A DNA stretch of 64,000 nt from assembly GCA_035048815.1 (NCBI GenBank), contig JAUCBN010000017.1, positions 18,637,436-18,701,435 on the forward strand, in the 5' to 3' direction. The position numbers and the translations under genes are program-made. The stretch's first letter is position 1, and every line of letters starts with the position of its first letter. The notes beneath the pieces are model-generated. The model did no database searches and was not told the DNA's origin. It saw only the letters and a list, made by a program, of their open reading frames with translations. This stretch comes from Abelmoschus esculentus (lineage: Eukaryota; Streptophyta; Magnoliopsida; Malvales; Malvaceae). This document shows positions 35,321 to 48,619 of this stretch, piece by piece.

Positions 35321-38300
35321 CAGATTTTTTTTTAAAAAAAAAATAGGATTTGTGTTTTAATTTTTTTTTTTTTTGAAGATTTGGATTACTTGAAAAATAA
35401 AGATTTAATAAAAAAAATTAAGATTTTATTTAATTACTATTTTAAAATGTTTCTGCTATACACATCATTAATTTAGGCTATACGAAGTACTAGATTTCTA
35501 TAATTATAAGAATTTAATAGTTTTTAAACGGTATAATATTAAAAAAAATATATCTTTAGTATTTGAGTAAATCGTTTTGATTTATATTTTTGTTCTGAAG
35601 TGATGTAGTTTTTAATATTTTATTTTGGATTAAAATGATTTTTTTTAATAAAAATTATTTATCGATTGATGATAAATAACTCGAAAAAACAATACATCAA
35701 AAAAATCTATATTTTATTTATAAAATTTTAAAATTATTTTTTAATTGATGTACCATTCATAAAGTTAACATATTTATTATATAACATTGTTACCGTAACA
35801 TGCATTGTCATATAAGTTTAACACATTATCTTTAGTCCTTTTATCACTTGTTAACTAGTAGTTTTTAATCATAGATAGATTATTTTGATTCAATAAAATA
35901 TTAAAAATTAAATTAATTTTAAAAAATTAGAATAATATTCAATTATACATTAAGAGTTATTTTTTTAACAGAGATCACTAATTTTATTAAACGAGAATAT
36001 ATTTGAAATTACAAAGAAAGTTTATATTCAGTAAACAAAACACTGCAAATCAGACATATGCCTAATAAACAAAACTAACGGTTATAAGATCATAAGAGGA
36101 CCAAACAAGAAAAAGATAAGAACCTAATCTGAAGACTCGAAATAAAAGAAGGATACAAACATCATCAAAATTCACGATGATAGATAAAATCATCAACAAA
36201 CAACATAAAAATGCATATTACAATGAATGTGTGTTAACAACAAATATATTACCACTATTCAATCACGAAAAGAAAAGGTAGATGTAATCGAATATCCAAA
36301 TCTGATTCGAGGGTCCAAAATAGGGAGATCAACAATATAAAGAAAGGAGCGTCAGCTTGATCAGTCGTGACGTCGTCGGATCCAACCCTAATAGAAAACC
36401 AAAAGAAAAAGAAAAAACTTACCAAAAGACAGAGAAAACATATCAAAAGATAGAATAAAATCGTGACATAAAAATAAAAAAAATATTAAAAACAAAAAAT
36501 AAAACAATCGAAATAATAAATCCGGCGGTTGGCAATCAGTATTAAAACCGATGCCGCGGCCGGTGAAGAAAGAAAATAAAGGAAAAAGGCTGGATTAGGG
36601 AGAATAGGGAAGCGGCTCTAAAAAGGGAGCGATTAGGTTTATTGTTAAAATAAAACTATATCTTCTATGTATTTTTAAAATAAGAGTTATTTTTAACATT
36701 ATAACTTTTTAAACATAACCCCTAAGACAACGTATAATAAAATCCTTGAAATTTTATGTATTTTTAAAATATTTGTATCGTCAAACACAACTATGTATAT
36801 CAATACAAAAATTCTCTAACCTCTAATCATATCTCTATATTTTATACTAAAAATTATTAAGAAATTAAACTCTTGACACTAACTCTAATTTACACGTTCT
36901 AAATACTAAATTCTAAACTTTTAAAATATACTCATTCTTTAATTTTTTAAATTTTAACTATAAAATCTAACTTTAAATATTAAATTTTAAACTTATTATT
37001 TTAATATAAATATACCAATAAAAAACTAATAAAAAACGATTTCCACTTTGTATATCAAGTATCCATTTTTCATCTCAACTGCTCCTTTTTTTATCTACTT
37101 GTGCCGACAAAATCCTCTGATTTTACAAGTATAGCTTATCCATTTAAGTAACAGGCCCACCAACAGACACCACTTCCTGTCCCTGCCCCTACCCCTGCCT
37201 TAGAGAACACGTAATTTTGAAGGTAAAAGATTCTATGTTTCCATGGTTGGAGCAGGGTGACGAAACATGGTTGGGTCGGAAAAGGAATGAAAAACGATGA
37301 AAGAGAGGGATATAAATAATAAATCATTTAAATAAATTTAAAAGTTTATATATAAAAAAATCTTTACTAAAAAATTCGGTTAAATATATACTATAAATTG
37401 TTATAAAATCTAAAAAATAAAAATTGATTTTGAATAGTGGGACACTTGTCGGTTGTGACTCCCCCCATTGATTAAGCCATGTGTTACACTCCTTGTCTAG
37501 GTCCATCCATCTATCGACAGTCGACAACAAGTGGAAGAAAACGGTGGTACTTTATTGGTGAGAAGATCCAAAATTATTTATTAAATAATTAATTAAATAT
37601 ATTTATTAATTATATTTATTAAGTGAATCTTTATTTAATAAAAATATTTTTAAATTTAATTTTTTAAATATTAACAAAAATTTATTTAATAAAAATAATT
37701 AAATATATATTTAATTATTAATTTCATAAATAAGGTGACAAAAATTACGTATAATTTTCCGTTTCACTTTTATATTATAATTTAAATATTTATTTTTTTA
37801 AAAAAAATAAATTAGTCTTTTTTAATATTTGATATTAAGTCGGTTATTTAAAATGTCGGTAGAATTTAATATGAGGCACGAGGGGTAGGGTTAGAATGCG
37901 AAACGCAAGGAATCACCCAGTCAACCATTAAAGTATGGTCAACAATTTTTAAAATTAATAATTAATTTTTTTGAATGATATTTTTTAAATTATAAATTTA
38001 AAATTCATTAAAAGCAAAAAAAATGTTTTTTAAATATAAATTAAGAAACAATTACTACTAAATCATTCCAAATGGGACCACCCTTGCCTTGGTGTGGTTG
38101 GTTACTCTCCTTTTGCTTCCCAACCACACCAACTACCATGTTTGAGTCATGAGGACAACATAATCTAAGCATCTTATCTTATTAACAACGTAAAACTATT
38201 TTTTATAATTATTAATATTTAATTTGTTAATCGATTAATTTAAATTAAATTTTATAATATTAAATAATTTTTAACCTAATTTTTTATACATAACATTATA

Positions 38301-39700
38301 ATTTAAAATGTTAATTGAACTTAAAAAATCTAACATTATAATACGTTAAACCAATTAATTATTAATGTATAATAATCAGGGACAAAGTTAAGGATTGAGA
38401 GAAACATAGTTAAGTTGAGATTAAAAAAGACAATTATCTCTTTATATCCGAAGATTTTTTTACCTTTATTTTTTATTTAAATTTTTAAAATTTAATTTAT
38501 TTATAAATTTATCTTCACTTTTAATTATTTATATTTTATTTTTGATCTTAAATCTTAAATAACAACTTAAAAGTTACATTAGGGATAGAAAGGAATGTCG
38601 TTCCCTAAGTAATGGATAATGTCAACAATGTCAGATATTCTGACTGAATTGCTTCCCCCCCTCTCTCCCAGTGCAACGACAATGCATTTGGCTGTGCGTC
38701 CTAGTGATCTCACCTGCCCTGTTCTTTCTTGTTCTTGTTTGTCCGGAACACTATGCTGGTGATGTGGGGTTTGTCGGAGTGTGTGACTGGATGATGAGTC
38801 ACTGGTTGTTGGTTAGTAGGTTTGAAGGAAAAACAAAAAGGAAAAAACAGGACAAAACGTTGGTGTAGAGAAACTAACAAATGCAGGCTTTAAAGATGCT
38901 TTGCGGGTGAGACCCACGACCTTAGACCACACAGTCGCGCGGCGCCGGACAAAATAAAAAAAAAATTTCAACTCATACATATCCATACGATAATAAATAC
39001 AATAATTTATTTTTTTAATATATCGTCAATAATAACAATCTCGTGATTTATTTTTATATGAAATTAATAGCATTGATTTTCTCTAAAATGTGATATGTTT
39101 TTTTGATTTTGTAACACCCTTGTCATGGTCCTGTCACACCCTTGTCAGAGCCTAATCATGCCCTTGCCTAAGTACAGTCACACCCCCGTCATGAATCTTA
39201 TTGTGTTTGGTCAGTAGGTCTACCTTATCTATTTGATTGTTAGGTGGATATAAAATTGGAGAGTCAAATATTAGATAACTAATGGATATTTTAAAAAAAA
39301 CATTTAAATTCAGTTGTTTTATATGAAAATATTAATTAACTATAATTATTAATTATAAATAACCAAGATTGTTGATTTGAAATATCAGAAGCATCGAATC
39401 AAATATCGATCTTATTGTTTAATCACAGAAATTTTAAAATAAAATAAAACGAGTTAAAATAAAACTAAAATCAGACAAAATCGATATCAATTTTTAGTAT
39501 ATACTAAATCTCTTAAAAAATTAAAATTATAAAAATTTTAATATATATTATTTTTTTAAAAAATATACTATATATCAAAAAATTAATATTAATTTTTTTA
39601 TAATTTTTATGATAATTTTAATTTATCTTATTTTAACTTTTAGAAAAAAAAAAAAAAAACTCCCATGCATCCTTAAAAATTATGTAACTGCGACTTGGTC
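35321..39700. other. Long AT-rich intergenic region, probably old transposon debris
   Basis: No gene is supported. About 36500-36640 is a GC-richer island ('ccgatgccgcggccgg') next to low-complexity A-rich sequence, perhaps a retroelement leader read on the minus strand. About 36720-37060 has the word pattern of the MITE-like family in minus orientation. About 39110-39200 holds imperfect repeats of 'cacacccttgtca'. Short frames here carry no motif. Confidence 0.35.
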
Positions 39701-39713
39701 TCGCGCGTGCGTG

Positions 39714-39721
39714 TATATATA
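39714..39721 (+). promoter_or_regulatory. Probable TATA box of the CTP synthase gene
   Basis: TATATATA, followed by a pyrimidine-rich stretch and then a 5' UTR of roughly 400 bases up to the ATG at 40168. The 5' UTR may contain an intron. Confidence 0.4.
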
Positions 39722-40167
39722 CACAATAAATATGAAAACCCTTCCTCCCATCCCTTTCCCTCACCCGCCGCCTTGAAGTGGAAGTTAAAATTTGCAGTTG
39801 AAGGAAGTGCATTTGCGGCATACACACAGAGACAGGACCTAGCTGGGGGTTTCTTACGCCATATCTGATTTTGATTCCCATATCCACATTCCCCAACTTT
39901 CAAATTCTCGTTTTTGATTCTGCGAAATTTATCGTAAATACCGTCACCAGTCCTTGTTTCTCTTTTGATTTTGATTTCGTGGCTCTGGGTTGGCCTTGGC
40001 TTTGGCTTTGGACTTTGGTTTTATCGGAGCAAGGACGAAGCTTTATCCTCTGCCCCCTTTGCTTTGCTGCTTATTTCACTGCTATAAATAACGACTCTTT
40101 TCGCTCCTTTCTTTTTCCATTTCTTTTTAGCTTCAAACAAGGCAAAACAAGGAGAGAAAAATAAAAA

Positions 40168-43100
40168 ATGAAGTACGTGCTTGTTACTGGTGGCGTTGTT
40201 AGCGGTCTGGGAAAAGGGGTTACCGCTAGCAGCATCGGCCTTCTTCTTAAATCTTGTGGCTTTCGCGTCACTTCCATTAAGATTGGTACTTATTCTTCAT
40301 CTTTGAAATCCCATTATCCTAATACTTTCGATTATGGAATTGACATTTTTGTATTGTATCATTTGTAGATCCTTATCTCAATACTGATGCGGGTACAATG
40401 TCCCCTTTCGAGCATGGTGAGGTCTTTGTCCTCGACGATGGCGGCGAGGTAATCTTTTTTGTTTAATCAAAGCAAAGCATTTGTTGATGATGGTGTGAAT
40501 TAACTCTGTTCCGCATTTGTAGGTGGACTTGGACCTTGGAAACTATGAGCGGTTTCTTGACATTACATTAACGCGTGACAATAATATAACAACAGGAAAG
40601 ATTTATCAGGTCGATTATCCTTTTCTTTATCTTCCAGTTCAAGATTTCTACATTTTGAATGTTTATGTTGAACCCATGCCTTTGATTTTTACAGTCTGTT
40701 ATTAACAAGGAGAGAAGGGGAGATTATCTTGGAAAAACTGTTCAGGTTTGTTTTAATTTTTAGTGTTTTTTAAACTAAGATTCCCTAGATGTGTTATTCT
40801 ACTTATAGTTTCTAATATTATGTTTCTTCTTTGCTCTAGGTTGTTCCTCACATTACTGATGCTATACAAGAGTGGATAGAACGTGCAGCAAAGATACCAG
40901 TTGATGGAAAGGAAGGTCCGGCTGATATTTGCGTCATTGAGTTGGGTGGAACTATAGGTACATTCACTTCAACAGTCTTTGTTTGCTGCATTTGTTCCTT
41001 TTTTTGTTTCTTACTTGTAATCCATATGGATTCAGGGGACATTGAATCTATGCCGTTTATTGAGGCACTTGGGCAATTCTCTTACCGTGTAGGTAAGGAT
41101 ATTCTTTTGTGCTTCCTTGTCTATTTGGTTTATTCTAATTTTCTTCAAATGCTCTTCTGGTGGGATGATAATTTCACCTTTTATTGTGTATTTCTTGTCT
41201 TAGACCCTGGCGATTTCTGTTTGGTTCATGTCAGCCTTGTGCCTGTCCTCAATGTTGTTGGTGAACAGGTATCTCTTGGTTCTAAATATGGTTGTCTTGT
41301 GTACCTTAGATTGTAACTCATATTATGAAAACTGAGAGAAGCATGATGCATGAAATCAACTTATCTGCTTTGATGGATCATTATTTCTAATTTATCCTTG
41401 CGACAAATTCAAATAACAGAAAACAAAGCCTACCCAGCATAGTGTTCGGGGACTTAGAGGACTTGGCTTGACACCAAATATTCTAGCTTGTCGCAGTACA
41501 ACGGTTCTACCCTTATTTCTCTTTCTCAACTTTATTTACCATTGCTGATTTGGCATTTCTTATTCATTCACTTACCCTTTTTTTTGCTATAGGCACTTGA
41601 TGAGAATGTCAAGCAAAAGCTCTCTCAGTTTTGCCATGTTCCGGTAATGAAACATGAATGCTATTAGTCTGCTTCTCTTCCATATCTTAACTCAGTAACT
41701 ACTGTTATTAAGCAATATGACTTATTTCCAGGATGAAAACATTGTCACTCTGTACGATGTTCCAAATATTTGGCACATTCCTTTACTACTAAGAGTAAGT
41801 AATTTACTTCTCTGAGTTTTTCTTGTTTAACATTCTTAGTACAAAGATAGATCGAAGAACTGAAAATATCTATTCCTTGATTCATTTGTTTATTTTTCCG
41901 ATCATGAATAGGATCAAAAGGCACATGAAGCAATCTTGAAAAGACTGAACCTTCTTGGGTTTGCCCTATGAACTCTCTAATCCATGTTCTTTTTTCTGAT
42001 CTAATTGCATGATATGTCTCCATCTTGTCTATGTTTTCTTATGTTTTGGATCTGATGTGAATACTTATTTATATAGCAACTTCTGGCTCTAGTTTTCTGG
42101 TATGTATATTTACACTTGTCTGAATTACAGGATTGCAAAGAAGCCTGACTTAACAGAGTGGACTGCTAGGACCAAAGTTTATGACATGCTTCATGATCCT
42201 GTAGGTGCTAAGAATCAATAGATTATTGAGTACTTTGCGTTTCTTTGCTCATGGTGAAAATTATAATTTCTTTGCAGTCATTTACATTTCAGGTTAAAAT
42301 TGCCATGGTTGGAAAATACATTGGGCTTAAAGATTCTTACCTCTCTGTTTTAAAGGTAAAATCCTTGTTAATTCTGTAAAATATGAGAACTCTATCTTTC
42401 GTTGTTGTCATTATTACTCATTTGTTTACTTCTATCCCCCTTTACCAAGTCTTTCCAACTAGATCTGCTTTATGCATGTAAATACCTAACATTTTGTAAC
42501 AACTCATTCTATTATGTTCATTATTCTGCCCCTTTTACCAATTCATTTCAATCGGGGCTGCTTTATGCATATAAATTCCTAACAATTTGTAACAACTCTA
42601 TCCTATAAAAGCCCTAGTTGGAAAGAAGCTCTAAAGGTTAGAAGGCTAATAGGCATGCAGTGAAATTGGCTCCTAACAGTTTTGGTCTATTATCATAGGC
42701 ACTTTTGCATGCATCTGTTGGCTGCCGCAAGAAGCTAATTGTAGAGTGGGTTGAAGCAAGTCATCTTGAAGACACTACTGCCAAAGAGGTCAATTTTTGC
42801 TAGCATTTATTTTCATGGATTTTTTATTGTAATTTTTGTCGCCAAAGAACATATTTTCCCTGACACTTTTACTTTGTGTAGTACTTGTATGCTCACAATG
42901 CTTATAATTTACACCTTACAGGATCCTGACATTTACAAGGCGGCATGGAATCGTTTGAAGGTTTTTTCACACCACAATCGTTGATGTGGAATGATTTACT
43001 TTTCATTGTGTTTATATCCTTCCGTTTCTCTTGAACCATTTCCTTGAAAAGAACCTCTAAAAAGTCTCTTACTTAATGTAGGGTGCTGATGGTATCCTAG

Positions 43101-44457
43101 TTCCTGGAGGCTTTGGTGATAGGGGAGTGCAAGGGAAAATTCTTGCTGCAAAGTATGCTCGTGAAAGAAAAGTTCCTTTCCTGGGCATCTGCCTTGGGAT
43201 GCAAATAGCTGTCATAGAGTATGCACGTTCAGTTCTTGGTTTGCACAATGCAAACACTGAAGAGTTTGATCCTCAAACATCAAATCCTTGTGTCATATTT
43301 ATGCCAGAGGTTTGTAAACATATTATGTTTGATCCCAAAAAAGAATCTGTCTAGTTCCATTAACTGAATAGTATGTTTTCACAGGGTTCAAAAACTCATA
43401 TGGGTGGAACAATGCGACTGGGATCAAGGAGGACATACTTCAAGACTCTGGACTGCAAATCTGCCAAGTTGTAAGAACACAGCCATCTTAAGCTTAATCC
43501 CTATATATGATGTTACAAACTTCTTAAAATTGTTCAGCGGTTATATTCTACACATCATTTCCTTTTTCTTAATAGTTGTTTATTCTAGGTATGGTGATGC
43601 AACCTTTGTTGATGAACGGCATCGGCATAGATATGAGGTAGTCTACCCATGCATGGGATTATTAGATGATATTCGTTGGTGATTGTTTATTTCAAGTTAC
43701 TAAGAATGATTTTCGTCCTTTGTAGGTCAATCCTGATATGATATCAAAACTTGAAGCAGCTGGTCTCTTGTTTGTTGGAAGGGATGAAACTGGTAGGAGG
43801 ATGGAGGTAAGTTGCATACAATGTAGCATAACATATCTCTATGAAAACCCAGACTCCATTTTCACTGATCATTACTTCTCTATTTTGTTCCTGATGGTTA
43901 CGGGAATTGTATGTTGGCTGTACAGATTGTAGAACTACCAAGCCATCCATATTTTATCGGTGTTCAGTTCCATCCTGAATTCAAGTCCAGACCAGGAAAA
44001 CCTTCTGCACTTTTCTCAGGTTCTTATCCTTAAAATCTGGCAATAAGGGTTTATGATGTGTGTACAAGTGTTGTTCCTTCATTTGGTTAGAGTGAATTGT
44101 TGGATTCTGATAATGACACTTCTCTATCATCTTGGAATTTTTCTTATGCTTGTTTGAGTTGTTTCATACCTTGCGATGATCCTTTTACATCATGAAGTAA
44201 CAACTAAAAATCATCCGTTGAATTTTGTCAGTCAAGTTAACTATATATATTTTTGTAAACGTCTAGGACTCATCGCGGCATCATGTGGGCAACTGGACTT
44301 GCTTTTAAACAAGTCTGATCATATAAGCAACGGAGTGGCAAATGGTGCCAATACTGGAAAAGCAACTCCAAAGGTCTGGCAAAATGGAAGCTGTTTGAAG
44401 TCTGCCAACAGTTCATTAAATGGTGTATACAGCAATGGAAACGGCGTGCACCACTAA
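40168..44457 (+). CDS. CTP synthase
   Basis: Twenty-one exons (40168-40285, 40369-40448, 40523-40609, 40695-40745, 40840-40957, 41036-41092, 41204-41268, 41420-41503, 41593-41643, 41732-41794, 41912-41958, 42131-42200, 42293-42355, 42699-42788, 42922-42960, 43082-43309, 43385-43470, 43589-43637, 43726-43806, 43926-44019, 44267-44457) give 603 residues, all in phase. The enzyme makes CTP from UTP, ATP and glutamine in the cytosol. The synthase domain starts MKYVLVTGGVVSGLGKG (P-loop), with DPYLNTDAGTMSPFEHGE and DPGDFCLVHVSLVPVLN. The glutamine amidotransferase domain has the oxyanion region LVPGGFGDRG, the nucleophile in FLGICLGMQ, and the His-Glu pair in QFHPEF. The C-terminal tail is Asn- and Ser-rich (SNGVANGANTGK), typical of plant forms and not conserved. 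It lies 7 kb downstream of the HUA1-like gene on the same strand. Confidence 0.97.
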
Positions 44458-45100
44458 GAAAGCCGTGATAGGACTCTTATTGTTGTCGTGTTTAACTGCC
44501 TCCAAGAGCATTAGATGGAGAACTCTTATATTACTGGGTTTAAGTTTCTCCCAAGAGTTTTCGGTAGAACTCGATTCTGTCTGTACAGTGGTTGAGTATG
44601 AGTAGGGTTTCTTAGCAATTGAGAGACAGACAATACATTTCCAGGAAGGCTTTATGAAGTTTAATGATTAAGATTATATGAAGAAGCGGCAACAAGTTAA
44701 GAGGATATCCTGTGTGTGCTAGGATTTTGGCTTTAACTCATTTAGATTGCAAGAAGAGAATACTGCACCATCGTCAACAATGAAGACATAGCATTCCTCT
44801 GCAACTATACAAAAGCCACTGTATTCTCAGTAAAAGAAACTGGCATGGTGATGATGATTAGATTAAAGAAATTTAAATTTCTCTTATTATTATTATTATT
44901 ATTATCCTGGATTTTGTTTAAAGATTGAGCAATGCAAGTTGTTTATTATCATTGTTATCAGTTGAGTTAAAATAGTTGTTTCAGTTTATCTGGCTTAAAT
45001 GATATTTGGTCTTGAAGTTCTACTTTATTATCCCCTGATTTTTTTTTTTTTTGCATAGTTTAATCCTTTAATTGTATTTTACACAGGTATATATATAAAA
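44458..45100. other. 3' UTR of CTP synthase and spacer with ATT repeat
   Basis: Likely 3' UTR to about 44850. A short TTA/ATT repeat lies at about 44884-44905. No gene is seen. Confidence 0.45.
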
Positions 45101-45104
45101 TTTT

Positions 45105-45350
45105 AGGTGTAAATCATCTATCTCTTTTATATGTCTTTATTCGTGTTTTTGTTTTAAATTAGAGGGTTTAAGGTTCAAGGTTAAGGTTGTGATTAGGATT
45201 TAGAGAATTAAAGGTAGGGTGTATTTTTTAGGGTATAAAATTTAGGCGTTAGGATATAGAAAATAAAGGTTAAAAATTAAAATTCAATTTTTTAAAAATT
45301 TTCAATAAGAAACATGGATGGAAAAATGATAAAGAAGCAATTTTCTCAGG
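45105..45350 (+). repeat. MITE-like unit
   Basis: It starts 'ggtgtaaatcatctatctc' and follows the same internal order as the unit at 5502-5763: 'gttttaaattagagggttt', 'ggttaaggttgtgattagg', 'tttttagggtataaaattt', 'ggatatagaaaat'. It ends with a weak inverted copy of its start ('gataaagaagcaattttc'). Confidence 0.55.
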
Positions 45351-46132
45351 AATAGTATTGATACAGGGAGCAACAATTGTCTCTTACTTTTAAAGTGCAT
45401 TTTTTAGTTTTATATTTGATTTTTTTTTTAATTTGATTTATTTATAAATTTATTATCCTATTTTTATATATTTATGTTTTATTTTATAATCATAAATTTT
45501 AACTTCGTTCTTATAAATACGTAAATCTTAATTGGCTGTAAAAAAAACTATTTTAAAACAATAAACAAAATTGAACTTTAGACAAAACAGACATAAAACT
45601 GTACCAAATAAAACCAAAGGAAATCAATTGAACTACAAATTTTCTATTTCATACAAAACAGAGGATAAAACGGTGAACCATTCAATAAATCCTGAAATAC
45701 TTGAATTAGCTTTCGGGTTTGGCTTTTAATTATCTCCCATGATTAATTTATTCTTTTAATCACTCATTAAATCTCTCCCCTACAATAAATAATAAAAAAC
45801 ATGCTCCTCCATTCTCATTTCCAGCCAAACTCCTCTTAGCCGGCTGTTTCATGAACTTCTTTTATAATTTAATTTACAGTTACTAATTCCCTTTTCCTTT
45901 CTGGTTAGTCCTAACCCTTCTTTTTGTTTTCATTTTCTATGTTCATGCATACATACATATACATATATGTAGGTATACTTATATTAATTACATGCATGGG
46001 GCTTGTCTTACGTTTGTGTTTCACCAATTAAATCATGCAGACAATTGCAGCCCGTGATTTGGCTTCGCATGGTGATTTCCTTTCTATGTAATGATTAGGA
46101 AATTAGTCGAGTTTTTCGAATCAAATCGGCCG
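45351..46132. other. Spacer and promoter/5' UTR of the AGC kinase gene
   Basis: AT-rich to about 45800, then pyrimidine-rich sequence with 'catacatacatatacatatatg' near 45947-45968. Probably promoter and 5' UTR. No other gene is seen. Confidence 0.4.
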
Positions 46133-47898
46133 ATGTTGTCGAAACCTAATAAATTGTTCAACTCTTCTGAGAAAGAGGTAGTGCTTTTTTTTTCTACTCA
46201 TGTTTTCTTTTCTTCTTCATAATTTTCTGTTTTAAATTGAATTCCAATGGCGAATGTTCTTAAATCTTGTTCTGGTGATGAAGCTGAGCGATAAGTCATC
46301 GGGAGCAGAAACAGATTCGCAATCCAAGAAAAAGAACAACAAGCCTAGCAATCCAAATGAAAACGTGCAATATGACCCCAAAACCAAGGCTCCTGCAAAT
46401 ATGCTGAGGTTGCCATCAGAAGCCGACATGAAACCAAATGATGCAAGGAACACCAATCTTTCGGGGACTAGGAGCAACGGTCGCAGTGATAGCATAGAGG
46501 GCAGTACAGCGCCGCTTAGGCCGCACACCGGCGGGGATGTGCGGTGGAACGCTATTAATTCAGTGAGTGCCAAGGGTCCCATCGGTCTCAGCAATTTTCG
46601 GCTTCTCAAACGCATCGGATATGGAGACATCGGGAGTGTGTACCTGGTCGAACTCAGAGGAACCAATGCTTATTTCGCTATGAAGGTGATGGACAAGGCA
46701 TCTTTGGCAAGTAGAAACAAGCTATTGAGAGCTCAAACGGAACGAGAGATACTTGGCCTTCTCGACCACCCTTTTTTGCCTACTTTGTATTCATACTTTG
46801 AGACTGAAAAATTCTATTGTCTGGTCATGGAATTCTGCAGTGGCGGCAATCTTCATTCCCTCCGCCAAAAGCAACCCAACAAGCATTTTACAGAGGAAGC
46901 TGCAAGGTTGTATTCTTTATAGAACTTCTTGCCATTCGATTCGTATTCATTTTCGTTTTCCTCTTGCTAATATATACATATGTATGATTATTCATTTCGT
47001 GGTTTGCAGGTTCTTTGCATCCGAGGTGTTGCTGGCACTAGAATATTTGCATATGCTAGGTATTGTGTATAGGGATTTGAAGCCAGAAAACGTGTTGGTA
47101 AGAGATGAAGGCCATATTATGCTCTCCGATTTCGACCTCTCCCTGCGTTGCTCCGTCAATCCGACACTGGTGAAATCTTCATCCGCACATCAAGCGAGCA
47201 ACGGCGGGGGCAACGGTGGCATCTTGGATAACGAGCAAGTGCTCGGTCAAGGTTGCATGCAGCCATCCACATTCTTCCCCCGCATCTTGCCTGGCAAAAA
47301 GACCCGCAAATCCAAATCAGATTTCGGCCTTGTCGTGGGAGGCTCCATGCCGGAGTTAATGGCCGAACCAACCAACGTCCGGTCGATGTCGTTCGTCGGC
47401 ACACACGAGTATTTAGCCCCGGAAATCATCCGAGGCGAGGGTCACGGCAGCGCAGTCGACTGGTGGACCTTCGGCATCTTCTTGTACGAACTCTTGCATG
47501 GAACGACCCCATTCAAGGGCCAAGGCAACCGAGCCACGTTGTTCAACGTCGTAGGTCAGCCGCTGAGATTCCCAGAAACACCGCAAGTGAGCTTCGTGGC
47601 TCGAGACCTCATCCGAGGCCTGCTGGTTAAAGAACCGAGCAAACGTATTGCATGCAAAAGGGGAGCGACAGAGATAAAACAACACCCGTTCTTCGAAGGA
47701 GTAAACTGGGCGCTGGTGAGAAGCGCAATGCCGCCACACGTACCGGAGCCGGTGGACTTTTCGCAGTTGACGGCGAAGGAAGATAAGAAGCACAGCCACG
47801 GTGGTCATCATCATCATAATCTTCATACCGAACTTGTTGGAGATCAAGCATCTCAAAAATCCAATTCATCTGACTACATACAATTCGAATACTTTTAG
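46133..47898 (+). CDS. AGC VIII protein kinase (AGC1.5/AGC1.7 type)
   Basis: Exons 46133-46177, 46284-46906 and 47010-47898 give 518 residues in phase. The kinase domain has the glycine loop RIGYGDIGSVYL, Lys in FAMKVMDK, Glu in TEREILGLLDHPFLPTLY, the catalytic loop YRDLKPENVL, and DFD in place of DFG (MLSDFDLSLRC), the hallmark of plant AGC VIII kinases. A roughly 90-residue insertion separates DFD from the activation segment SFVGTHEYLAPE. The tail ends FEYF, a PDK1-docking hydrophobic motif. Relatives steer polar growth (pollen tubes) and auxin transport. The first exon is my proposal: it joins MLSKPNKLFNSSEKE to LSDKSSGAETD in phase. The alternative is an ATG at 46254 or 46278 in one continuous exon, giving a hydrophobic start (MFLNLVLV) that suits the family less well. 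Subgroup from gene order and memory. Confidence 0.92.
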
Positions 47899-48619
47899 CA
47901 CTACACTAATCTCTTCCATTAACTTCATTGCTGCAAAAATTAATTCTAAATTTGATTGATTTCAAAATATGATTATAATTATAATTATAATTATATGATT
48001 GTGATAATTAATTATTACTATATAGTCTATACATATAGATTGTTGTATGCTTAGGATTGGAGATTTTGTTTCAAGCTCTCCGGTCATCGTTATACTATTT
48101 CTCACGTTTTATACATGTATTTTTTTATAATTCTTTCAAAAATTGGAAATACGTAGAAAAATCATCTCTTGTAATTTATTTGTATTTTTTATATTTGAAG
48201 TTGAATATTTTTTATGATGATAAAATTGTGTTCAGATAATAATTTTGAATCTTGATTTTTTTATAAGCATTTAAATAATATTTAAGGTCTAATTATATTT
48301 ATATAATAAATTTTTAATTTAAGTTTAGAAAAAAAATTTAACGAAATTTATGATAATATATATTTTTTATTAACAATAAACTAATTATTAAAAGTTTAAA
48401 TTAAATTAAAACAAAATAAATTAAAAACCAATTATTATTTAAAAAATTTAAATTTAAGTCTATTCTAATTTATTAAATTTCGAATTAAGTTAAGAGAATC
48501 GTCCTTTACTCATCCTACGTGTTAGACAACAAGACGAGGGCGGTTAAAACAGAGTAATATGTCCAACAACTTCATCCCCAATACCAAGCACCACCGGCGG
48601 TGAAAGAGTTTGAAAATCC
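47899..48619. other. Spacer between AGC kinase and nitrobindin
   Basis: Kinase 3' UTR, then AT-rich sequence, with the nitrobindin promoter after about 48490. No gene is seen. Confidence 0.45.

Noticed and set aside
36255..36446. Minus-strand open frame of 63 codons
   Set aside because: Low-complexity Phe/Leu-rich frame in an AT-rich spacer; no support.
47253..47856. Open frames overlapping the AGC kinase on both strands
   Set aside because: Shadows of the GC-richer kinase exon.
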